A program made the translations under genes and the position numbers. The notes below the pieces were generated by a model. The model made no database searches. It was not told the DNA's origin and saw only the letters and a program-made list of their open reading frames with translations. This document shows positions 18,615 through 26,673 of a stretch of 64,000 nt of DNA, piece after piece. The stretch spans positions 186,001 to 250,000 of the forward strand of contig CAJQNB010000017.1 of the NCBI GenBank assembly GCA_905479575.1, written 5' to 3'. The first letter of the stretch is position 1. Every line of letters starts with the position of its first letter. The stretch is from an uncultured Pseudophaeobacter sp. (GTDB lineage Bacteria > Pseudomonadota > Alphaproteobacteria > Rhodobacterales > Rhodobacteraceae).

Positions 18615-19370
18615 ATGAGCGTTGCAGAATTGCGCCCCAATATGGACCATTGGCAGGAACGCGTGGACATGGCGGCAAGCTTTCGCTGGGTGGAGCGGCT
18701 TAATATGCACGAAGGTGTCGCCAATCATTTCAGCCTGGCGGTGAACGCAGAGGGCAGCCAGTTTTTGATGAATGCCAATCAGATGCATTTTGCCCGGATT
18801 ACCGCATCAAACCTATTGCTGCTGGACTCCAATGATCCCGAAACCATGACCAAACCCGGTGCGCCGGATCCCACCGCATGGGGGCTGCATGGCTCGATCC
18901 ATCGCCTCTGTCCGCAGGCGCGTTGCGTGATGCATGTGCATTCGATTTTTGCCACGGTTCTGGCCTCTTTGGCCGACAGCAGCCTGCCGCCGATTGATCA
19001 AAACACCGCCACCTTTTTCAACCGCTATGTCATCGACGATGGTTATGGCGGTTTGGCCTTTGAGGACGAAGGCGCGCGTTGTGCGGCGATGCTGACCGAC
19101 CCCAAACAGAAGGTGATGATCATGGGCAACCACGGGGTGCTGGTGATCGGCTCTGACCCGGCGGATACCCTTAATAGGCTCTATTATTTTGAACGCGCCG
19201 CCGAGACCTATATTCGGGCCTTGCAGACCGGGCAGCCCCTGCGCCTGTTGTCGGATGAGATCGCCGAGAAAACCGCGCGCGAGCTGGAGGACTACCCCTC
19301 CCAGGCCGAGGCACACCTGCGCGAGATCAAACTGATCCTGGATGGTGAAGGCTCGACCTACGCCAGCTAA
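18615..19370 (+). CDS. Class II aldolase/adducin family protein
   Basis: A 251-residue member of the class II aldolase/adducin fold, which uses a zinc ion held by three His to cleave or epimerise sugar phosphates or hydroxyacids. Candidate ligands are in CVMHVHSIFATV and in the later GNHGVLVIG segment. VANHFSLAV is the early substrate-loop motif. ATG 18615 has AGGAG 7 bases upstream; an in-frame upstream start at 18528 lacks one. It is divergent from a LysR regulator. The substrate is unknown; fuculose- or ribulose-phosphate aldolases are only distantly suggested. Confidence 0.86.
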   Translation: MSVAELRPNMDHWQERVDMAASFRWVERLNMHEGVANHFSLAVNAEGSQFLMNANQMHFARITASNLLLLDSNDPETMTKPGAPDPTAWGLHGSIHRLCPQARCVMHVHSIFATVLASLADSSLPPIDQNTATFFNRYVIDDGYGGLAFEDEGARCAAMLTDPKQKVMIMGNHGVLVIGSDPADTLNRLYYFERAAETYIRALQTGQPLRLLSDEIAEKTARELEDYPSQAEAHLREIKLILDGEGSTYAS

Positions 19371-19434
19371 AGCCGGTTTGTCAGGCTATTGGTCTTGCCG
19401 CTGGTAAGGCCTCTGGCCAGGCCACTAGATCGTG

Positions 19435-20391
19435 TCACCCCGTGCTGTTGCGCATCTGGCGCGGGGGGACGCCAAATTCGGCGCGATAGGCGCGGGTCAT
19501 GGCGCTGGGGTCTTCATAGCCGCTGCGCAGGGCGATCTCTGCGATGGACAAGTCAGTCTCTAATACAAGCTTTCGTGCCTGTATGAGGCGCAGATGTCGG
19601 TAGATCGCCTGCGGGGTGGCCCCCAGTTGTGCCTTCATGCGCTGTTCCAGATCTTTGCGGTTGCGGCCAATCTGGCGGGCGATTTCCATCACTGAAAGCG
19701 GAGCCTCGATATTGGCCTGCATCAGCGCCAGGGCCCTGGCGACAGAGCGGCTGCGCGCAGAGCCTATGGCGAGAGGGGCAGGCTCTGCCTCGGTGACTTC
19801 GGGGCTCATGAACAGGGCGGCGACCTCCAGCCGCAGGGCCTGACCGTGGGCCTGACCGATAAGATCCATCATCAGGTCAAAGGCCGCCAAGGCCCCGGTA
19901 CAGGTGATGCGATTGCCGTCCTGCACATGGCGTAGGCGCTGGGCCTCGATCTGGGGGAAATCCTCGGCAAAGCCTGCCAGTTCCTCCCAGTGAATGGTGG
20001 CGCGGCGTCCATCAAGCAGGCCGGCTGCGGCCAAAAGCCAGGCCCCGGCATCAAAGCCTGCCATCACCTCGTAGCGACCTGCAGCCGCGCGCAAAGACTT
20101 TTTCGCGGCCTCTGTTGCCAGCGGGCGATAACGATACGAGGGCATGGCAATCAACATGTCGCCGCGACACTTGGCCAGCTGGTCATGGGGGTTCACCTCC
20201 ATCCCGGCGGAGGAGGTGACAGGCGTACCTTCCAGGGTGAGAAACCGCCAGGCATAGATCTGCCGCCCCGCCAATGTATTGGCCGCGCGCAAAGGTTCGA
20301 CTGTATTGGCAAGGCAATGGCCGGAAAAATCATCAAACAACAGCAAATCAACCTGCTGCGCTGCGGCGTCTTCTTTTACCCAACTCTGCAT
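19435..20391 (-). CDS. GlxA-family AraC-type transcriptional regulator
   Basis: A 318-residue regulator with an N-terminal DJ-1/PfpI-like domain (residues about 12-190; QVDLLLFDDFSGHCLAN at the start) and a C-terminal AraC double helix-turn-helix (residues about 215-312; MEIARQIGRNRKDLEQRMKA and SIAEIALRSGYEDPSAMTRA). This architecture is that of GlxA, GbdR and CdhR, which control betaine, carnitine or amino-acid catabolism. It is divergent from the acyl-CoA cluster, so it is the probable activator of that operon. A pair of direct repeats spans its start codon. Confidence 0.9.
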   Translation of the reverse strand: MQSWVKEDAAAQQVDLLLFDDFSGHCLANTVEPLRAANTLAGRQIYAWRFLTLEGTPVTSSAGMEVNPHDQLAKCRGDMLIAMPSYRYRPLATEAAKKSLRAAAGRYEVMAGFDAGAWLLAAAGLLDGRRATIHWEELAGFAEDFPQIEAQRLRHVQDGNRITCTGALAAFDLMMDLIGQAHGQALRLEVAALFMSPEVTEAEPAPLAIGSARSRSVARALALMQANIEAPLSVMEIARQIGRNRKDLEQRMKAQLGATPQAIYRHLRLIQARKLVLETDLSIAEIALRSGYEDPSAMTRAYRAEFGVPPRQMRNSTG

Positions 20392-20435
20392 GATTTATTC
20401 CACCTCTGCATGAAGTAACCCTAGCTCGGCGCTAG
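20385..20435. promoter_or_regulatory. Direct repeats and inverted repeat in the GlxA/acyl-CoA intergenic region
   Basis: CTCTGCATGA occurs at 20385-20394 and 20405-20414, exactly 20 bases apart (two helical turns), the geometry of an AraC-type site. The first copy covers the regulator's start codon. CTAGC-N5-GCTAG follows at 20421-20435, about 35 bases before the dehydrogenase start. Confidence 0.5.
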
Positions 20436-20469
20436 ACTGTTGGGCAAGTCAAAGAGAAGGATGCGCGCG

Positions 20470-21633
20470 ATGCAGTTTGGCATGACAGAAGAGCAGGCAA
20501 TGATCGTCGAGACGACTCGTGCCTTTGTGGAGAACGAGCTTTACCCCCACGAGCAGGAAGTCGAACGCTCTGGGCATCTGGACATGGATGTCATCAAGGA
20601 CATCCAGGCAAAGGCGATGGCGGCAGGGCTTTATGCCGCAAATATGCCCGAAGAGGTGGGCGGCGCCGGGCTCGATACGCTCAGCTGGCTGATGTATGAA
20701 AAGGAGCTGGGCCGCGCCAACTATGCGCTGCACTGGACCGGGGTCGCGCGCCCGTCAAATATTCTACTGGCCGGCACCGAAGAGCAGAAAGAGAAGTACC
20801 TGTTCCCCTGCATGAAGGGCGAAAAATGGGATTGTCTTGCTATGACGGAGCCAGACGCGGGCTCTGACCTGCGCGGCATGAAGGCCACGGCGCGCAAAGA
20901 TGGCGATGACTGGATCCTGAACGGCACCAAACATTTTATCAGCCACGCCGATATCGCGGATTTTGCCATCTGCTTTATGGCAACGGGTGTCGAAGACACC
21001 CCGCGCGGGCCAAAGAAAAAGATCACCGCCTTTTTTGTCGACAAGGGCACACCGGGATTTGCGGTGCGCGATGGCTACGGCAATGTTTCGCACCGGGGCT
21101 ATACCAATGCTGTGTTGGAATTTGACGACTGTCGCCTGCCATCCTCGGCCATCCTGGGCGAGGTCGACAAGGGCTTTGACGTGGCCAACACCTGGCTGGG
21201 GGCGACCCGTTTGCAGGTGGCGGCAACCTGCCTGGGTAGGGCTGATCGCGCCTTGCAACACTCGGTTGAATATGCTGCTGAACGCAAACAATTTGGCCAG
21301 CAGATCGGCAAATTTCAGGGGGTCTCCTTTAAGTTGGCCGATATGGCGCTGGAGCTGAAGGCGGCAAATTTGCTGACCTGGGAAGCCGGTTGGAAATTTG
21401 ATCAGGGCACGGTCACCGAGTCTGACATGTCGATGGCCAAGCTGAAAGCGACCGAAATGCTGGCCATGGTTGCGGATGAGGCAATCCAGATCCATGGCGG
21501 CATGGGCCTGATGGATGAGCTGCCGCTGGAACGCATTTGGCGTGATGCCCGGGTTGAGCGCATTTGGGAGGGGACGAGCGAGATCCAACGGCATATCATC
21601 AGCCGTGAAATGTTACGCGCCCACGGAGCCTGA
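20470..21633 (+). CDS. Acyl-CoA dehydrogenase family protein
   Basis: A 387-residue flavoprotein that oxidises an acyl-CoA to the 2-enoyl-CoA. The three domains are in order: helical (MQFGMTEEQAMIVE onward), beta with MTEPDAGSDLRGM, and C-terminal helical with QIHGGMGLMDELP and ERIWEGTSEIQRHIISR, where the family's catalytic Glu region lies. ATG 20470 is preferred because the family starts MxFxLTEEQ and an AGAAGG lies 9 bases upstream; the ATG at 20461 would overlap that spacing. It is the first of four genes coding for an acyl-CoA pathway. Substrate unknown. Confidence 0.92.
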   Translation: MQFGMTEEQAMIVETTRAFVENELYPHEQEVERSGHLDMDVIKDIQAKAMAAGLYAANMPEEVGGAGLDTLSWLMYEKELGRANYALHWTGVARPSNILLAGTEEQKEKYLFPCMKGEKWDCLAMTEPDAGSDLRGMKATARKDGDDWILNGTKHFISHADIADFAICFMATGVEDTPRGPKKKITAFFVDKGTPGFAVRDGYGNVSHRGYTNAVLEFDDCRLPSSAILGEVDKGFDVANTWLGATRLQVAATCLGRADRALQHSVEYAAERKQFGQQIGKFQGVSFKLADMALELKAANLLTWEAGWKFDQGTVTESDMSMAKLKATEMLAMVADEAIQIHGGMGLMDELPLERIWRDARVERIWEGTSEIQRHIISREMLRAHGA

Positions 21634-21639
21634 TGAACC

Positions 21640-21948
21640 ATGCCAACGACCTCTCCTTTGAAGCCCAAGATCACCATCACCTATTGTATCGGCTGCAACT
21701 GGATGCTGCGCGCCGCCTGGATGGCGCAGGAACTCCTGTCGACCTTTCAGGATCAATTGGCAGCGGTGACCCTGGTGCCGGGGGAAGTCGGAGGCATCTT
21801 TGAGATCGCGCTCAATGAAGAGCTGATCTGGGAGCGTAAGCGCGACGGCGGATTTCCCGATGTGAAAGAGCTGAAGACCCGCGTACGCGACCGGATCAAC
21901 CCGCAACAGGACCTTGGCCATCTGGACCGGGCCACAAGGGATGAATAA
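21640..21948 (+). CDS. SelT/SelW/SelH-family CxxC protein
   Basis: A 102-residue protein of the Rdx (SelW-like) thioredoxin-fold family. The redox motif is Cys16-Ile-Gly-Cys19 in ITYCIGCNWMLRAAW; it is the cysteine form, with no in-frame TGA for selenocysteine. VTLVPGEVGGIFEIALN and GGFPDVKELK are typical of the C-terminal half. It starts 6 bases after the dehydrogenase stop and ends 6 bases before the CoA synthetase start, so it is inside the operon. Its role in an acyl-CoA pathway is unknown; redox protection or electron transfer are guesses. Confidence 0.85.
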   Translation: MPTTSPLKPKITITYCIGCNWMLRAAWMAQELLSTFQDQLAAVTLVPGEVGGIFEIALNEELIWERKRDGGFPDVKELKTRVRDRINPQQDLGHLDRATRDE

Positions 21949-21954
21949 ATCAAA

Positions 21955-23991
21955 ATGAAGTCTCTAAACAGGCTGTTTAGGCCCAAAACCATCGCCGTTG
22001 TGGGCGGTGGAGCCTGGTGCCGTCTGGTGATTGAACAGTGTCAGAAGATGGGGTTCGACGGCGAGATCTGGCCGGTTCACCCCAAGGCAGAAGAGCTGGC
22101 AGGCCTGCCGGTCTATCGAGATGTTGCCAGTCTGCCGCAGGCGCCGGATGCTACCTTTGTCGGGGTAAACCGCTTTGCCACAATCGAGGTGGTGCGGGAT
22201 CTGGCGGCGCGCGATGCGGGCGGTGCGGTGTGCTTTGCCTCTGGCTTCCTGGAGGCCCAGGCCGAGGATGCTGAGGGCGCAGATCTTCAGGCGCAGCTGT
22301 TGCAAGCGGCAGGTGAGATGCCTTTCCTCGGGCCCAATTGCTATGGCTTTATCAATTACCTGGATGGTGCCCTGTTGTGGCCGGACCAACACGGTGGAGC
22401 GCGGGTAGAGAGGGGCGTGGCTCTGATCACCCAAAGCTCCAACATTGCCATCAATCTGACCATGCAGACCCGGGGCCTGCCCATCGCCTATGTGGTGGCG
22501 GCGGGCAATCAGGCGCAATCCGGCATTGCCGCCATCGGAGAGGCGCTGCTGGACGATGATCGCGTCACCGCGCTGGGCCTGCATATCGAAGGCTTTGGCG
22601 ATCTGCGCGCCTTTGAGGCACTGGCAGCCAAGGCGCGCGCCTTGGGCAAGCCAATTATCGCGCTTAAGGTGGGCAAATCCGATGAGGCACAGGCGGCGAC
22701 CATTTCGCATACGGCCTCACTTGCGGGTGGTGATGCGGGGGCTCAGGCTTTGCTTTCGCGTCTGGGGATTGCGCGGCTTGACGATCTGCCAGCGTTTCTG
22801 GAAACGCTGAAACTGCTGCATGTGACAGGGCCATTGGCCAACAACCGGTTGGGATCAATCAGCTGTTCGGGGGGCGAGGCAAGCCTTGCTGCCGATACCG
22901 CGCATGATCTTCCGGTGGTGTTTCCGCCTTTGAATGACACCCAGACAGCCGACCTGCGTGCGGCCCTGGGGCCGATGGTGGCGCTGGCCAATCCGCTGGA
23001 CTACCACACCTATATCTGGCGCGACACGCCGGCGATGACGCGGGCCTGGTCTGCGATGATGGATCCCTCCCTGGCGATGACCCTGCTGATCGTTGATTTT
23101 CCGCGCCCCGATCGCTGCTCTGCCAGTGACTGGGACTGTGCCATTGAGGCCGCCATCGGCGCGCGTCAGGCCACAGGGGCAAATGTTGCGCTGGTGGCCA
23201 CCCTGCCGGAACTGTTGCCTGAGGCGGTCTCCGACCAGCTGATGGCAGCTGGCGTGGTGCCCTTTTGTGGGCTGCGCGAGGCCCTGGTGGCCTGTGCGGC
23301 CTCCGCTGCGCCAGAACCAGAAATCGCAGAGCCTGTGTTACTGGCGACCACCGTGGTAGAGCCTAGTCTGGTCTCTGAGGCGGAAGCCAAGTTTCGCTTG
23401 GCGCAGTATGGCCTGCGGGTTCCCAAATCCATCCGGGCCAAATCCCCCGGCATGGCGCGGGCGGCAGCGGCGGATATTGGCTATCCGGTGGTGCTGAAAG
23501 GCGAAGGGGTTGCCCATAAAACCGAAGCCGGGGCGGTGGTGCTGGGGTTAAATTGTGGCGGCGACGTCAGCGCGGCGGCAGCTGCGATGCCGACAGAGCG
23601 GTTCTTGGTTGAGGAAATGGTTGGCGGCACCGTGGCAGAACTGCTGATCGGGGTGGTGAAAGACCCGGCGCATGGCTTTGTTCTGACACTGGCGGCGGGC
23701 GGCACTTTGACTGAAATCCTGCAAGACAGGTGCTCGCTTTTGCTGCCCGCCAGCGACGCGGCAATTGATGCGGCCTTGGATGGCTTGAAAATCGCAAAAC
23801 TACTGGCAGGCTATCGCGGCAAACCAGCCGCGGATCGCGGCGCTATTTTACGCGCGGTGCGATCGGTACAGGACTATGTGCTGGCCGAGGCCGAAGGTCT
23901 GGAAGAAATTGAAATCAACCCGCTGCTGTGTACGCCCGAGGATGCGGTGGCGGCAGATGCGCTGATGCGACGAAAGGATATGATGAGATGA
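21955..23991 (+). CDS. NDP-forming acyl-CoA synthetase (acetate-CoA ligase family)
   Basis: A 678-residue fusion of the alpha and beta parts of the ADP-forming acyl-CoA synthetase family. It has a CoA-binding Rossmann domain (residues 1-130; TIAVVGGGAW), a ligase domain with His252 in TISHTASLAGGDAG, which fits the family's phosphohistidine position, and an ATP-grasp domain (residues about 470-678) containing YPVVLKGEGVAHKTEAGAVV and EEIEINPLL. It should activate a carboxylic acid to its CoA thioester for the neighbouring dehydrogenase and hydratase. Its stop overlaps the next start by 4 bases. Confidence 0.9.
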   Translation: MKSLNRLFRPKTIAVVGGGAWCRLVIEQCQKMGFDGEIWPVHPKAEELAGLPVYRDVASLPQAPDATFVGVNRFATIEVVRDLAARDAGGAVCFASGFLEAQAEDAEGADLQAQLLQAAGEMPFLGPNCYGFINYLDGALLWPDQHGGARVERGVALITQSSNIAINLTMQTRGLPIAYVVAAGNQAQSGIAAIGEALLDDDRVTALGLHIEGFGDLRAFEALAAKARALGKPIIALKVGKSDEAQAATISHTASLAGGDAGAQALLSRLGIARLDDLPAFLETLKLLHVTGPLANNRLGSISCSGGEASLAADTAHDLPVVFPPLNDTQTADLRAALGPMVALANPLDYHTYIWRDTPAMTRAWSAMMDPSLAMTLLIVDFPRPDRCSASDWDCAIEAAIGARQATGANVALVATLPELLPEAVSDQLMAAGVVPFCGLREALVACAASAAPEPEIAEPVLLATTVVEPSLVSEAEAKFRLAQYGLRVPKSIRAKSPGMARAAAADIGYPVVLKGEGVAHKTEAGAVVLGLNCGGDVSAAAAAMPTERFLVEEMVGGTVAELLIGVVKDPAHGFVLTLAAGGTLTEILQDRCSLLLPASDAAIDAALDGLKIAKLLAGYRGKPAADRGAILRAVRSVQDYVLAEAEGLEEIEINPLLCTPEDAVAADALMRRKDMMR

Positions 23992-24788
23992 GTGGACAGG
24001 ACATGACGGATGGACCGGTAAAAACCCGGCGCGACGGCGCCATTCTGGAGGTCACGCTGGACCGGCCCAAGGCCAATGCCATTGATTTGGCAACCAGCAA
24101 GGTGATGGGAGAGGTGTTTCGCGATTTTCGCGATGATCCGGATTTGCGGGTGGCGATCCTGACGGGTGGCGGCGACAAGTTCTTTTGCCCCGGCTGGGAC
24201 CTAAAGGCGGCGGCTGATGGTGATGCGGTCGATGGCGATTATGGTGTCGGCGGTTTTGGCGGCTTGCAAGAATTGCGCGACATGAACAAGCCAGTGATTG
24301 CTGCGGTGAACGGCATCGCCTGTGGCGGTGGGTTGGAGCTGGCCATTTCGGCCGATATGATCCTGGCCGCAGATCACGCAACATTTGCCCTGCCCGAAAT
24401 CCGCTCAGGCACCGTGGCCGATGCGGCGTCGATCAAGCTGCCCAAACGCATTCCCTATCATATTGCCATGGAGCTTTTGCTCACCGGGCGCTGGTTTGAC
24501 GCTGAAGAAGCCAACCGCTGGGGGCTGGTGAACGAGATTGTGCCCGGCGACCAGTTGATGGATCGCGCCTGGGAGCTGGCGCGCTTGCTCGCCTCTGGGC
24601 CGCCGCTGGTCTATGCGGCGATCAAAGAGGTGGTGCGCGACGCGGAAGATTGCAAATTCCAGGATGCGATGAACCATATCACCCAGCGCCAGTTGCGCGC
24701 GGTGGATGTGCTTTATTCCAGTGAGGATCAGCTGGAAGGTGCCCGTGCCTTTGCCGAGAAACGCGACCCGGTCTGGAAAGGCCGCTAA
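23988..24788 (+). CDS. Enoyl-CoA hydratase/isomerase family (CaiD-like)
   Basis: A 266-residue crotonase-fold protein that hydrates or isomerises a 2-enoyl-CoA. The oxyanion-hole elements are RPKANAID and KFFCPGWDLKAAADG, followed by AAVNGIACGGGLELAISADM and ALPEIRSGTVADAASIKLPK, with the catalytic Glu region in the last. The closest look-alike is carnitinyl-CoA dehydratase (CaiD). ATG 23988 overlaps the synthetase stop as ATGA; a start at 24003 is possible but loses coupling. It is the last gene of the operon. Confidence 0.9.
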   Translation: MSGQDMTDGPVKTRRDGAILEVTLDRPKANAIDLATSKVMGEVFRDFRDDPDLRVAILTGGGDKFFCPGWDLKAAADGDAVDGDYGVGGFGGLQELRDMNKPVIAAVNGIACGGGLELAISADMILAADHATFALPEIRSGTVADAASIKLPKRIPYHIAMELLLTGRWFDAEEANRWGLVNEIVPGDQLMDRAWELARLLASGPPLVYAAIKEVVRDAEDCKFQDAMNHITQRQLRAVDVLYSSEDQLEGARAFAEKRDPVWKGR

Positions 24789-24806
24789 GTAACAGCGCTA
24801 AGAAGA

Positions 24807-24832
24807 GGCAGGGGGGAGCTCTCGCCCCTGCC
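24807..24832 (+). terminator. Hairpin after the acyl-CoA operon
   Basis: Perfect 8-bp stem GGCAGGGG / CCCCTGCC (24807-24814 and 24825-24832) with a 10-base loop, 18 bases past the hydratase stop. There is no T run, so it may be factor-assisted. Confidence 0.65.
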
Positions 24833-24925
24833 GCAGCAGTCAAAGACTGCCGCTTTAGCGTTGACCCTATTCGGAGTGTGCAGGCCGCGCGCGCTACCGA
24901 CCGGGCGCATACCCCATACATGTTG

Positions 24926-24954
24926 AAACGGGCCCGCTGGAGAGAGCAGGCCCG
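24926..24954 (-). terminator. Terminator of the leftward flagellar operon
   Basis: On the minus strand, CGGGCCTGCT and AGCGGGCCCG form a 10-bp stem with one G-U pair and a 6-base loop (24954-24929), followed by TTTC. It lies about 30 bases past fliL. Confidence 0.82.
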
Positions 24955-24983
24955 CTGAAGCATTTGGAATTTTCAGTCAGTTC

Positions 24984-25508
24984 CTAGACGTCCTGGCGCG
25001 AGATTTCCACGATCAATACATCATAGACGCCCTTGCCCAGCTCCCGTTGTGCGGCCTCGCGTAGGGCGGTGCGCAGCGGGTTGAGAACATCTGAGCGGGT
25101 AAAGGCACCACGAAAGCCGCCCATATTGGCATGATCAAACAGCACCTGCAGGAAGGCATCGCGCAGCTTGGGCTCATAGAGGTGGACCTTGTCACTCATG
25201 CCGGTTTTGACCTCAAGGCTGAGCGCGATGACCACAAGCGAGGACAGGTTTTCGCGCTCCACCACCGGGATAACAAACTGGTTGTCGATCTTGATGTATT
25301 CCCGGTTTGGATCCGGCCCCAGCCCATCTTCGCCAGCCTCTTGGGCGTGCTCAGCCTCTTCGCCATCAGCGTGATCAATGTCATCGCCCATGTCGCCTGC
25401 GGCCTGTTCCGCCTTGGGCTCTGGGGAAGGGGCCAGCATGATACCGGCTCCAATCCCAGCAGCAGTGCCGACAATCAGCAATATGACAGGAAGTAATTTA
25501 GCGATCAT
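24984..25508 (-). CDS. fliL: Flagellar basal body-associated protein FliL
   Basis: A 174-residue single-pass inner-membrane protein that associates with the MS ring and stator and supports motor torque. It has a membrane anchor (residues 4-25; LLPVILLIVGTAAGIGAGI), an acidic linker rich in Glu/Asp (30-65) and a conserved periplasmic domain with IKIDNQFVIPVVERENLSSL and LKVEV-like strands. It is the last gene of a leftward operon starting at flgB. fliF or fliP often follow in other genomes but do not here: a terminator and an unrelated gene lie beyond. Confidence 0.93.
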   Translation of the reverse strand: MIAKLLPVILLIVGTAAGIGAGIMLAPSPEPKAEQAAGDMGDDIDHADGEEAEHAQEAGEDGLGPDPNREYIKIDNQFVIPVVERENLSSLVVIALSLEVKTGMSDKVHLYEPKLRDAFLQVLFDHANMGGFRGAFTRSDVLNPLRTALREAAQRELGKGVYDVLIVEISRQDV

Positions 25509-25516
25509 GTGTCACC

Positions 25517-26257
25517 TCAGAATGGTAGGATCGCGTCCAGCACTTGCTGGCCGTATCGCGGTTGTTGCACATCGGTGATCTGACCACGGCCACCATATGA
25601 GATCCGCGCCGAGGCGATTTTGTCATAGGTGATCTGGTTCTGACGGCTGATATCTTGGGGACGCACATAGCCCGAGACCAAAAGCTCACGCAGTTCGAAG
25701 TTGACCCGAACCTCCTGTTTGCCGCTGATGGCAAGCACCCCATTGGGCAGCACATCAACCACGGTTGCAGCAACACGCATTTCCAGCTTTTCGTTGCGCT
25801 TTACCGATCCGTTGCCCTTGGAGCTGCTGGCCCCGGTCAGATCAACGGCGTTTGCCATCGAGGCACCTTCGGGAAGTTTGCCATCAATGCGCTGCGGCAG
25901 GCCAAAGAGCTGCGGAACCCCCATGCTTTCTGCGCTAGAGCGCGAGCGGCTGGTGCCGTTGGAAATTTCGGCCTCTTCGTCGAATTCAATGACAACAGTC
26001 AGGATGTCGCCGCGGTTCACGGCACGACGATCCCCCAACAGCGAGTTTTGCGAGCCGCTCCACAAAGAAGCTCCATCCACCGCGCGCTGGTTCTGGACCT
26101 CTGTCGGTAGCCCCTGCCACAGCATGGCAACATGTTCCGGCGACTCGGTGGTTTCGGACAGGGTTGGTGGTTTGCCAAGATGATCCATGCGGCCACAGGC
26201 CCCCAGCAAGACCAGACCAGTCAGCGCAAGTTTGGTGGCAATTGATTTCGTGTTCAT
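25517..26257 (-). CDS. flgH: Flagellar L-ring protein FlgH
   Basis: A 246-residue outer-membrane lipoprotein forming the L ring. The lipobox LLGAC puts the lipidated Cys at residue 21 after a lysine-containing signal peptide starting MNTKSIATKLALTG. The family domain (SLWSGSQNSLLGDRRAVNRG, GDILTVVIEFDEEAEISN, and a C-terminal IRPQDISxxN-like VRPQDISRQNQITYDKIAS) is intact. ATG 26257 is preferred because the signal peptide begins there; the frame opens 27 codons earlier without one. The stop of flgA overlaps the start by one base (TAATG). Confidence 0.96.
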   Translation of the reverse strand: MNTKSIATKLALTGLVLLGACGRMDHLGKPPTLSETTESPEHVAMLWQGLPTEVQNQRAVDGASLWSGSQNSLLGDRRAVNRGDILTVVIEFDEEAEISNGTSRSRSSAESMGVPQLFGLPQRIDGKLPEGASMANAVDLTGASSSKGNGSVKRNEKLEMRVAATVVDVLPNGVLAISGKQEVRVNFELRELLVSGYVRPQDISRQNQITYDKIASARISYGGRGQITDVQQPRYGQQVLDAILPF

Positions 26258-26673
26258 TATTTTACCTCTACTGACCCGTCTGCGTTTACACGCCCGGTCA
26301 CGGTGCTCCGTGATGCCAAGTTCATAACCTTGATCCATTCCCCTTCGGATCCTCGTCCCAGGGCGCGGCCCTCTGCCATGATGGTCAGCCCATTGCGGCG
26401 AAAGGCGAGTGTGACAAGGTCGTTTCGGTCGACGATGGCGGGTGGGCCGATATCGCTGGGCCGCATGGGGCGACCAGGATAAAGCGGCACACGTGCTTCC
26501 ATTCCCACCACTTCGTTTGCATCTGACAATGCCCCAGCCACATTGACCGGTTTGAAGGTCAGATCGGTGGCAAGGATGATCTCTTTGGCCCGAATGGTCC
26601 GTAGGGGCACCAGAATTTCGGCCCAGGCGGTCTGAGCTGTCAGGGCGATGAGAAGGGCGAGAATGTGTTTCAT
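26257..26673 (-). CDS. flgA: P-ring assembly chaperone FlgA
   Basis: A 138-residue periplasmic chaperone that assists FlgI polymerisation around the rod. It has a signal peptide (MKHILALLIALTAQTAWA, cleaved about residue 18) and the SAF-like fold: VPLRTIRAKEIILATDLTF, then LYPGRPMRPSDIGPPAIVDR and a final GEWIKVMNLASRSTVTGRV. It is shorter than E. coli FlgA, as usual in alphaproteobacteria. It overlaps both flgG and flgH by one base in TAATG junctions. The P-ring gene flgI itself is not in the window. Confidence 0.93.
   Translation of the reverse strand: MKHILALLIALTAQTAWAEILVPLRTIRAKEIILATDLTFKPVNVAGALSDANEVVGMEARVPLYPGRPMRPSDIGPPAIVDRNDLVTLAFRRNGLTIMAEGRALGRGSEGEWIKVMNLASRSTVTGRVNADGSVEVK

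Noticed and set aside
21640..21948. Selenocysteine in the SelW-like protein
   Set aside because: The redox motif is Cys-x-x-Cys with no in-frame TGA.
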